Shown: piece after piece, positions 36,117 through 45,267 of the stretch | Layout: each line of letters begins with the position of its first letter | Numbering within the stretch: the first letter of the stretch is position 1 | Assembly (NCBI RefSeq): GCF_005239225.2 | Contig: NC_133284.1 | Location: 6,167,770 to 6,231,769, forward strand | Origin: Populus alba | Lineage: Eukaryota; Streptophyta; Magnoliopsida; Malpighiales; Salicaceae | Reading direction: 5' to 3' | Length of the DNA stretch: 64,000 bases | Program-made: the position numbers and the translations under genes | Notes under the pieces: generated by a model | What the model saw: only the letters and a program-made list of their open reading frames with translations | Told to the model about the DNA's origin: nothing | Databases searched by the model: none

Positions 36117-37673
36117 CACTATCAGAAAATCAATAAATACAAATGGAAATACCGAGGGAATATTTATGTCGGTAAATTTCCGAGGAATTTTACCGACGGA
36201 AAGATTCCCTCGGTATATACCGAGGGAATTACCCTGGGAAAAAAAATTAAAGCAAAGCAAAAAAAAAAAAGAATGACATGTCATTTTTTACCAACGGATT
36301 TACCGACAGAATTTTTCCGTTGGTAAAATGTGAACATTGTTCATCATGTCAATTACAAAGGGAATTATCGACGGAATTTTTCCGTCGGTATTTTACAGAG
36401 AGCTCCAGAACTGTTCATCTTCCAATTGCACTGTTAATTGTTTTACTTTACGGACAAAATCACCGACGGATTGAAAATTCGTCGGCATGTTTTGGCGGTT
36501 TTCTGAAAAAATTCAATTGATTTAAAATTTTCATTTAAATATTACAGACGGAATCACCGACGGATTGAAAAATCATCGGTAATTTTTGGCGGTTTCTGAA
36601 AACTTTTTACGAAATTGAAAATTTAAATTAAATATTACTGACGGAATTACCGATGGAATAATTAAAAAATATTAATATTCAATTATTCATCGGTAAATCC
36701 GTCGGTAACGCGCCCCAATAAAAAACCTGAATCCACTTATTTCACAAGAGACAGACTCATTATTTCTTTTTCTTCTTCTACTACTTCTATTTCTTCTTCT
36801 TCTTCTTCTTCTACTTCTACTTCTACTTCTTCTTCTTCACTATATGTAAAAACATCAATATCTATTTCTTTCTTTTCTTTTTTCTCCTCATCTCCTTCTC
36901 TTTTCCTCCATGCTCGGGTATGTCTTCTTCTTCTTCTTTCTTCTTTTATCCTCTTAGTTTTTTTTAATTAATATGCTTCACGAATTTTATTTTTTTCCTT
37001 AGCTTCACTTGCAAGTATATTAAGGTAAGATCTTTCTTTTTTCTTATTTTTTCATGATTTTTCACTATATTTGTTTTTTATTTAATTTTAATTGATTTTG
37101 TTCTTAATAATTGTATAAATGTTGTTGTGAGAATTTTTTTTTCATATGAGATCAATTTTTATTTGATTTATTTATAGGATTTTTAAATTTTTAGCAATTG
37201 CAACTTCATTTTTTTCATATGAATTTTTTTAGTTGAATTAATTTTTTTGTTTTATTTATTTGTTGCAAATTTGTTTGAGTTGATTTTCTTATTCTTTTTT
37301 CCAAGCATTTTGAGTATATATTATACAATGTTGATTTATGTTAATTTAATTATTTTATAATTTTATAAAATAAATTTTTTTAAAAATGTTTTTAAATAAT
37401 TACCGATGGATTTACCGACGGAAATTTCCGTCGGTAAATCCGTTGGTAAATCCGTCGGTAATAAAAAAAATTTACCGACACATCTGTTCCGCCAGTAAAT
37501 CCTTCGGTAATATTATTACCAACGAAATTACCTACGGACAAAAAATTACCGGCGAAAGATTCACCGACGAAAATTCTCCGTCGGTGATTTTGTCGGTAAA
37601 TTAATTACTGATGGAATATGTGTCTTACGCCAACAGAAAAATTCCGCCGGTAAAACTTTTAAATCTTGTAGTG
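36117..37673. mobile_element. non-autonomous CACTA (En/Spm-type) transposon with TTT target duplication
   Basis: The left end begins CACTATCAG at 36117 and the right end finishes CTTGTAGTG at 37673, the inverse of CACTACAAG. Both ends are flanked by TTT (36114-36116 and 37674-37676), the 3-bp target duplication expected of CACTA elements. Both subterminal regions carry many copies of ACCGACGGA and TCCGTCGGT in both orientations, typical binding-site arrays of this superfamily. The element is about 1557 bp. Its centre is CT/TTC-rich (36770-36930) and no transposase frame is present, so it depends on a transposase made elsewhere. Confidence 0.88.
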
Positions 37674-37676
37674 TTT

Positions 37677-39880
37677 CAAGTAAGATTTTATTTAATTAGG
37701 TTACAGAGGAGTTAAATTGAAAAATAAAATAGTTGGTTTGGACAGTGAAACCGACCCATCTCTTTTAATTGTTTTGTTAATCACAGCTATGTAACATTTT
37801 GAAGCTTTACGAATTGTTGGACGTAAATATACATACTCGATAAAATACTTTTATTTTTCAATTAAGCCAGCCATTTCTTAATTAATTAATATTATATATA
37901 TTTTTAATTAACATAAATCAAACTCTATTCGAATGTGCAACTTTATAATAGCCTGTTTCTAGAGAAAGAAAAAAAACATTTAGTATTGCCCGTACTTTAT
38001 TAAAAGAAAAGTTAAAAATCAATAGAGTTTCACCATAGCTTTACACATAGTTTATTATGAATTGCTATAATAAAATTAATGTTTTTTACTCTTAAGTGAG
38101 AAAAAACTTAATCCTTGAAAAAGGAGATTTATTAATCTTTTTTACTAGCTTATTATTTATTAAAAAATTATTTAGGGGTATATAATTTTTTTTATTTTTT
38201 TTATACAATAAAATACTCTTTTAGTCAACAAAATTTATAACTGTTAATTAAGAGCTTTCTTGATTTTTCATAAGTTTTTTTACAATAAAAATACTTTCTT
38301 ATTTCTGAGATAAAAAATTTGATAAACTGCTGACCAAGGGTGTTTATGTTTTTTTTTTTATTATCTATATAGGGTGAAAATATGCTTTTAACACTAGAAA
38401 AGACAAAAAAAATAAGCTTTGCCTTGGAAGGTATTTTGGTGTTTTTCACATAAGTATTTTTTTGTAATTAACAAGTTTATGGGAGTTTTTTAATAATTTT
38501 CACATTTTCTTTTTAATTTTTTTAATTTCAGTTTTTAATTTTTAATTTTTTAATTTTTTTCTTATTTCTTTTATAAAATTTTATTTTTCAATTTAATTCT
38601 TCAATTACAATTTCTTATATGTTTTTTTTATTGCAGTTCTTATTTTTTTAATTTTTTTATTTCATTCTTATTTATTTTATATATTTTTTATTAAACAATA
38701 AATAATAGTTATGCAGTGAACATTCAAAATTGAATTGCATTTAAAAAAGAAATTCATGATAGATAATAAATAATATATAGATATCAAAAAATCAATAGTG
38801 AATTGCTATTATACCAAAACGCCATTTCACCTACCAGCCTCCAATTACTGAGGTTTCGTCATGGTTGTACCTGCCCCGTGCGCGCACTGATTCTGCTATT
38901 GTTGTCCTAAAATAAAATCAATTCGAAGGATTAATCCATTGTGTTTCACTCAACCAAACATTCTATGTTGCCAAGCAATCTTTACTCGGCAACTTTCAAT
39001 TAAAATATTTTAATTACATGTTAATTTTGCAAATGCATCATTTTTTATATCAATGAGCTACTTAGGACCCAATAGATTTAATTTTTCTATGTTGCGAAAG
39101 TTGGTAAAAAATTCTCAACGATTTTTTCTTCGGATTTCTATTTTATAATTTAGCCATCAACGCAATTATAAATACAGAAAACATAACTACCACAAAAAAT
39201 GTGAGATTAAAGTGTGTGTTTGATATTGTGGTGCAAAATATTTTTTTATACAAAAACATTAAAATTATCGGAAAATATTAGAAAACACTAATTTGATACT
39301 TTTCATGCTAATTATGTTTTTGTAAGGCATCCAAATGTAATTTCAAATGCAAAAATATATAGATTTTGAAATGATAAAAGTTATGTTTTTTTAGATAAAT
39401 GACCTGATTATTTTGTTATCATTATGGTTGAGACAATTTTCAATATATTTTTTTTTGTTTGAAAGATTGAAAATTAATGTCTTTTTCTGGTTTTTTTACA
39501 TCATTTTAACATATTCAACAACAACAATATCATTAAAAATTATTCAAAAGCATCAGTTTCAACTCAAATGCAATTTAATTTTAAACTCGTCTAAACCACA
39601 ATACTAAATATTTAGAGAGGAGGAATAAATAACTATATCTCTTACCACTTTTTTCCCAATTTTATTAAATAATTAATCAAGTTGCAAAAGCAACCGCAAG
39701 GAAGTTTCCTATCAACAGCATCACAAGGTGGCATGGAACCCTAGAAAGCATAATCACGCATGAGATAATCTTCTATTTGTGTGCTTGTGGAGGCCTGATG
39801 TCCCACATTGCTAAATAATATGCGTGTTAAGTGTTAATTATAAAGGATCATCATGGGGTTGTTAAGTGTGAGCCCCTGTG
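37677..39880. other. AT-rich intergenic DNA, no gene recognised
   Basis: Long T- and A-runs and short frames rich in Lys, Ile and Phe only. No RNA gene or transposon end was recognised. Confidence 0.5.
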
Positions 39881-39884
39881 TTTA

Positions 39885-40086
39885 AGAGTGTAATTGATAT
39901 TGTTTTTTAAAGTGTTTTTCATTCAGAAAAAACATGTTAATAATGTTATTTTATTTTTTTAAAAATTATTTTTAGATTAGTATATCAAAATAATTTGAAA
40001 ACATAAAAAAACATATTATTTTAAAATAAAAATAAAAATTTAATTTTTTTTTAAAATACATTTAAATTGTAACGCCAAACGCCCCT
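39885..40086. repeat. dispersed AT-rich MITE-like repeat, copy 3
   Basis: Begins TGTAATTGATATTGTTTTTTAA, has the ATATCAAAATAATTTGAAAA core and ends near TAACGCCAAACGCCCC. This copy shows the layout best. The start and end suggest the limits of the family, but no inverted repeat longer than a few bases was found. Confidence 0.5.
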
Positions 40087-40089
40087 CCA

Positions 40090-41405
40090 AGAGAGAGGGG
40101 AAAAAAATAAAGATAACACAGAAAATCCTTCAGATTTGCAGCTTTACTTGCATTAGATACCCTCATACGTGGCAGCTCACAAAGCCTCGCCTTTAGACAT
40201 TCGTACTTTAACCCACCATGTAATAATAGTAGAATAGTACTCTAGGAAAATTCCTATCATCATTTGCAAGCTGATGACCTCTGTATAAACTATTGTCATG
40301 CTATGATTTGTTAATCATGCACTTGCAAGAAATAATTTAGTTTAGATAATTTCTAAGAGAGTGACATTTCTCGGTAAAATTTTTAAGAAAATGACATAAG
40401 TTGAAAAAGTATTTGTAAAATAACAAAATTTGAGCACAACTATGTTGGTAAATATAAATTCTATATACAATCGTTATTCTTATTGAATATTAATTTTAAG
40501 ATTCAATAGCCAAAAGATAAAATTCAATATCAAATGACTAAGAAAATGAGGTGACAAGAAAAAAAAATGAGAAAAAAAAAGTTACCAAGAACATATTAAA
40601 AATTTGTTTTTAACATATTCAATATTATACTTTAGAAAAACCATCATAAAGGTTATAATTAACCCTAAATTAATTTTAAATAAAATTATTAACCAATTAC
40701 AACATCGTTTGATAATCTTTCAAGGTTTAGTTAAAATCATCTCGTCGAGATCTTTCTAACAGTATCGAGTGTGTCGAAAACAAAGCCAATATGTGTCCCC
40801 AATGACTTTTTTTTCTTATCTCTTTCTCAGCTTCTCTATTGAATCTTAAATTTCATCTTAATAAAATTTTAGGTTGTTTTTGTACATATTAATTAATTTG
40901 AATGAGATATAAATCTCAAAACAATTCCAATGCTATTTTTCTATCATGCGTTATATTTTTTTTAATTTTTAGTAAGCTGTGATAAAATTACAAAAGACAC
41001 TATAAAAAAAATTAATAGATCGTGTTATTAAAAGTAGCGCAACTTATTAAATTTGTATTAGTTGCGCTAGTTACAGTGGCGTAATTGCCCAAACTTCGTT
41101 TTTTCTCTTTTTAATTATGCTAGTTTGCACAAAAAAATAAAAAAGAAAAAACTCTGACCGCTGTTTTTTTTAAAAAAAACTCCGATATTCACGTGGTAAA
41201 AGATCTTGTCAACCATGTCACGCGTGCATCCATGTCAACAGTAGAGAGAATACATCTCTGTCCCACTTACAAACACTCCATGACATTATACTGTCAGATA
41301 TTCAGTTTCCACGATCCATATTGTTCTCGGGGCTATTGTTAGGAACTGTTACCAATCAGGCTTGATTTATGAGACCATTGAATCTGTCGTGATGCAATGC
41401 TGTGT
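40090..41405. other. 3' flank of the RARE1-like gene and intergenic DNA
   Basis: No gene recognised. The 3' UTR of the minus-strand PPR gene should lie in the last few hundred bases (about 41100-41409), but no clear polyadenylation signal was identified. Confidence 0.4.
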
Positions 41406-41409
41406 AGGG

Positions 41410-43716
41410 TCACCAATAGTCATTGCAAGAGCATTCCCCTAACTTGAAGTGATGGAATCTAAAAGAATCTCTAACAACGATTTCACGTCCAGTGATCAAG
41501 GATACCTGTTTGCCAAAATCATGGCAGTCCTTGCAAGCCCTGAGGTTCTTGAAAACAACAACAGGAGCACTACTTGGTGTAGATATGAGCCCAAATGCCA
41601 ATGCAAGCCTCTCACTATGGACAAGAAGCTGTTCTTTCCTCTCTGGCAAACTATTTGATGCATCTTCTTCTGTTAAAAGGCCAGTTTCTTCTTTTATAAC
41701 AGAATCATCCAATGCTTCCAACTTTGAATAGATCTCTTCGGTCTGAGGGTGGTGCTTATCACCTACTATAAACCGGTGCACTTTACCCTTGACAGTAATC
41801 CAGCTGCAGCTAAGCTCCTTCCTCAAATTTCTTTCTGCCATCATCTTTCTAACATTAGCTGCTTCTTTCCATTTCCCAAATGAAGCATACAGATTAAACA
41901 TGAGAATATAACCTGCGGTATCCTCTGGGTCCAGCTGAAAGAGGTTTTCAGCTGCAAGTTCCCCAATCTCAAGATTCCTATAGGTCCAGCAACCACCCAG
42001 CAAACATTTCCAACTCATTGCATCTGGTGAAAATGGCATAATCCTTATTAGTTCAAGTGCTTCCTGCAGAAAACCAGCTCGGGAATATATATCAACCATA
42101 CAATCATAATGATCAATAGTTGTGGCAACCCCATAATTGCTACTCATCAACTCTAAATACTGTCTGCCCTCTATGACCAAACCCGAATGACTACAAGCAG
42201 TTAAAACTGCAATAAATGTAACTGCATTTGGTCTCACACCACAATCCTGCATCCTTCTGAAAAGCTTTAGAGCTTCAGGAGCATTACCCTGATAAGCATA
42301 ACCAGCAATTATAGCAGTCCAAGCCACTGCATCAGGGTCATCTATTGATTCAAAGACTCGAGTGGCATAATCTAATCTGCCACATCTTGAATACATGGTA
42401 ATCATTGCACTCTCTCCATGTTGATATGCAACCAGACTGCTTTTTATTGCATCTGCATGAGCTTGGGCACCACTGTTGAAATCTGCAAGTGCAGAGCATG
42501 CTTGGAAAATGCTTGTATATGTGAATGAATTTATATCCACACTTCTGGTCCTCAATGATTCAAAAGTTTTGAGAGCTTCCTCAAATTCACCCATTTGGCA
42601 ATAACCTGTTATCAAAGCACTCCAAGAAACATCATTTGGTTCACTGATCCATTCAAATGCCTTAGTCGCAGATTCCAAATTTGAACATTTAACATAAAAG
42701 TCCACAAGCGGAGTTCCCACAGAAACTTCAGATTCCAACCCAAGTTTAACAATATGACCATGAATTTGCCTCCCAAAATTCAACTCCTCTAAACCAGCGC
42801 ATGCTTTGAGAACAATTGAGAATACATACTCATCCAATTCAACACCTTCATTGACCATCTTGGCAAACAAAGCCAAAGCATCCATTTGCCTCTCAGCTTG
42901 AGTGTACCCCACCATTATTCCAGTCCAAGCTACTGCATTCTTTTCACTCATTTTCTCAAAAACAAGCTCGGCTCCCTCTAACCAACCACATTTCACGTAC
43001 ATATTGCTGATTGCTGTGTTAACTGAAGCATTACTGCCTAACCCACTTCTTATGGCATGAGAATGTATCTGTTTACCAATCTCTAAACCGGAAGGATTTA
43101 ACAAGGACCGTAGAAACCCAATATAAGTGGACCCATTCGGTTTAGTTTCCAATTCAAGCATGTTCGAAAACATGCAAAAACCTTCATCAAAAACACCATT
43201 TTCTGCATAAGCTGATATAATTGTATTCCAAGAAACCAAATTCCTCTCACGCATTTCATCAAACACCTTAAGAGCATCAGCTAAACTTCCACACTCGCAA
43301 TACATCTTAAGCACTGAATTCTCAAGAAACTCAGGTGGGTTTTTCACTGTTCTTTGCATTTGTTCGTGAAACAATCTCCCATCCAATAAAGATTTAATCT
43401 TTCCACACGCTTCAAACAAGCATTTATAAGAACGAGGGCTAACAGAAATACGAGCGTCCTCCATTTGTTTGAGAAATTCACGAGCTTCCTTGAGCTTCCC
43501 ATGTTTAGATAGAGAAATCAAGTGGATACTCTCAATTTGGGCTTTGTTAATATTTTCTTGGGTTTGGAGTGAAGAAGGAGTTGATTTTAATGAGACCCAT
43601 GAAGGTATTTGAGAAAAGTTTGCTGCAGCTTTTATGGATTGTGGAATCTTGTCATGAGCTATTATTACTGGCGATGGATTGAGAGATGACACAGCAAAAC
43701 AGTAGTGGGCATTCAT
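41410..43716 (-). CDS. RARE1: DYW-class pentatricopeptide protein, RARE1-like (768 aa, intronless)
   Basis: A single uninterrupted frame. A short N-terminal presequence, probably a plastid transit peptide, is followed by a PLS-type array of about 15 PPR motifs, the E and E+ motifs, and a complete DYW deaminase domain. Deaminase zinc and catalytic residues are present: HSE at 700-702, CKDC at 728-731, CSC at 762-764 and the terminal DYW at 766-768. The PG-box-like stretch KGKVHRFIVGDKHHP precedes it. Over its length the protein agrees with Arabidopsis At5g13270 (RARE1, 752 aa), which is needed to edit one site in the plastid accD transcript. Shared stretches include LGLESEVSVGTPLVDFY and NDVSWSALITGYCQM. 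Orthology is inferred from memory. The nucleotide targets cannot be confirmed here. The ATG used gives the longest frame; no closer in-frame ATG keeps the presequence. Confidence 0.9.
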   Translation of the reverse strand: MNAHYCFAVSSLNPSPVIIAHDKIPQSIKAAANFSQIPSWVSLKSTPSSLQTQENINKAQIESIHLISLSKHGKLKEAREFLKQMEDARISVSPRSYKCLFEACGKIKSLLDGRLFHEQMQRTVKNPPEFLENSVLKMYCECGSLADALKVFDEMRERNLVSWNTIISAYAENGVFDEGFCMFSNMLELETKPNGSTYIGFLRSLLNPSGLEIGKQIHSHAIRSGLGSNASVNTAISNMYVKCGWLEGAELVFEKMSEKNAVAWTGIMVGYTQAERQMDALALFAKMVNEGVELDEYVFSIVLKACAGLEELNFGRQIHGHIVKLGLESEVSVGTPLVDFYVKCSNLESATKAFEWISEPNDVSWSALITGYCQMGEFEEALKTFESLRTRSVDINSFTYTSIFQACSALADFNSGAQAHADAIKSSLVAYQHGESAMITMYSRCGRLDYATRVFESIDDPDAVAWTAIIAGYAYQGNAPEALKLFRRMQDCGVRPNAVTFIAVLTACSHSGLVIEGRQYLELMSSNYGVATTIDHYDCMVDIYSRAGFLQEALELIRIMPFSPDAMSWKCLLGGCWTYRNLEIGELAAENLFQLDPEDTAGYILMFNLYASFGKWKEAANVRKMMAERNLRKELSCSWITVKGKVHRFIVGDKHHPQTEEIYSKLEALDDSVIKEETGLLTEEDASNSLPERKEQLLVHSERLALAFGLISTPSSAPVVVFKNLRACKDCHDFGKQVSLITGREIVVRDSFRFHHFKLGECSCNDYW

Positions 43717-43980
43717 TGAATACAGGGAATTTGCAGGAATTTCGAATTTTTTACAATATAATTATGCGAAGAACTCTTGTTCAGTGCTAACAGCCAGGCA
43801 GGTTGTCTTTGCATGTAAGCAAACAACACATCATCTTCCCCTTCTCTTCCTCTGCAGAAGATGTGTTAGACGGAGTAAAACAGGTTCGGCTATAGCTTGT
43901 GGCTGCGCAAGTGCAATAACAATGCAATGAACGACAAGGTTGCTCACGCGCTGATTTTCTTTTTAAACGCTGAATTTTGT
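43717..43980 (-). promoter_or_regulatory. 5' flank of the RARE1-like gene
   Basis: About 260 bp before the next repeat. No clear TATA box at the right distance. The block 43820-43870 is CT-rich on the plus strand. Confidence 0.3.
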
Positions 43981-43983
43981 AAT

Positions 43984-44165
43984 CACTGTTTGTTTTGAAA
44001 ACAAAATTATTTTTTTAAAATTAATATTTTGTAATGCTTTTAGATTTTTTTTTATGTGTTAATATAAAAAATAAATTTTATAAAATAAAAAAATAATTTT
44101 TATTTTGATGCATTAAAAAATAACCTTCAAAAAATAACCACTATTATAATATTAAATACACGAAA
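43984..44165. repeat. dispersed AT-rich MITE-like repeat, copy 4
   Basis: Core TAATATAAAAAATAAATTTT with a TTTTGATGCATTAAAAAATA end, matching the other copies. Confidence 0.5.
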
Positions 44166-44312
44166 AACTAGACTCTTATTACAAATGAATTTAGAAAAAT
44201 ATTTTGAAAATTTTCTAGAAATCACTTCATTTCTTGGTAAAAATAGGATATATGGTATAAAAATAGAAAAAAAAATTCCAAACAAGAAAAAAAAGATCTT
44301 GAAGATTGTCTA

Positions 44313-44421
44313 ATACTTACTCTCAAATTCTTTGTTTACACAGGTAGTAATATTCTTTGTTTCTTTTTATTTTTGGATTTTTATCTAATGATCAGGGTGT
44401 AATCCTAGATGTGAAGAATAA
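44313..44421 (+). pseudogene. psbI: psbI pseudogene (photosystem II protein I), plastid-derived
   Basis: Corresponds base for base in most places to plastid psbI (36 codons), from the start region (ATA in place of ATG, then CTTACTCTCAAA) to GTGAAGAATAA at the end. It is 109 bases instead of 111. A base is gained after TTTACACAG, bases are lost in the middle and at ATCAGGG, and several CpG/CC positions have become T or A. The start codon and frame are lost, so no product is made. Confidence 0.85.
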
Positions 44422-44566
44422 AAAAAAAAAAAAAAATCCTTTTCCTTACTTGATTTTTATTTTTATTAGATGTTCTTAAAATTTTATCTATTCTACATCT
44501 TTAACTATTAGAAAATAAATAAAGAAAAAGACTTGAAAAAAAAAAATACCTAGTCATCAACAAAAT

Positions 44567-44655
44567 CGGAAAGAGAGGGATTCAAACCCTCGGTACGAAT
44601 AACTTGTACAATGGATTAACAATCTAGCGCTTTAGTCCACTCATCCATCTCTTCC
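44567..44655 (-). pseudogene. trnS-GCU: trnS-GCU pseudogene, plastid-derived
   Basis: An 89-base sequence on the minus strand with plastid serine tRNA layout. It starts GGAAGAGATGGATGAGTGGA, has a long variable arm around TTGTACAAGTTATTCG and GGTTTGAATCC in the T arm, and ends CTTTCCG. The anticodon position reads GTT where the plastid gene has GCT, and the anticodon stem has lost pairs through C to T changes. It is therefore a dead nuclear copy of the plastid gene and not an active nuclear tRNA. Confidence 0.82.
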
Positions 44656-44704
44656 TATTAAGGAAAATAATTTCTATGTTACATTACACCAATAATGCAC
44701 AACA

Positions 44705-45265
44705 AGTAGGGCTTGAAAAAAAAGGTCCTTATTCTTTACTCTTTTTCTTTACTATTTTTTTTTTTTTTTTTTTTTACTTTATATTACTATATTATTATTA
44801 TATTACTCTTAATAATACCAAACACTATATTATTATAGCTTGAATACTCATTTGTTATTTTTTTTTTTTAAATAAGGTTTTCAAAAGTGAAATCTGTCAT
44901 CACTATATCCGATGCAATGCTATTAAAACTATGAGTTAACTCATAAAATTGTATAATTTTACAAATTAATATATGTTTAAAGTATCAAATCAATGTAAGA
45001 ACTAAAAAACTATTAAAATTAAATTAAAATTGTTTTGACTCAGGTAAAATTAGATAAAATCATGATTTTATTTTTGTTTTTACATTTTCAATTGAAATAT
45101 AAAAATTCTCACCAAACTCACACTCCATATCTCCACATCATCAATATATAAAATTAAATAAGAATAAAAATGGTACTTACTTATTAAAGCAATTTATAAA
45201 ATGATCAAGTGTGTTGTTGTTGAGGATTAATAATTTGTTCTTAAAACTTTATTGCTCCTTACTTG
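44705..45265. other. AT-rich intergenic DNA
   Basis: T-rich run at 44750-44776, then AT-rich sequence without recognised features. Part may still be diverged plastid spacer. Confidence 0.35.
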
Positions 45266-45267
45266 GT

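Larger units (their letters stand above)
44290..44700 (+). other. nuclear plastid DNA insertion (NUPT): psbI - trnS-GCU region
   Basis: In order, the segment carries a decayed psbI gene on the plus strand and, 145 bp later on the minus strand, a decayed trnS-GCU. This is the same order and orientation as in land-plant chloroplast genomes. Upstream (GATCTTGAAGATTGTCTAAT) and downstream (TTACATTACACC) sequence also looks plastid-like, so the insertion probably extends beyond the two genes, but the limits are approximate. Frameshifts and point changes show that it is an old nuclear copy. Confidence 0.85.

Noticed and set aside
36278..37604. Frames inside the CACTA element
   Set aside because: They are made of the ACCGACGGA-type subterminal repeats and show no transposase motifs.
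44567..44655. Functional nuclear tRNA
   Set aside because: The layout and neighbour (psbI) are plastid. The anticodon and stem are mutated and there are no nuclear tRNA features around it.
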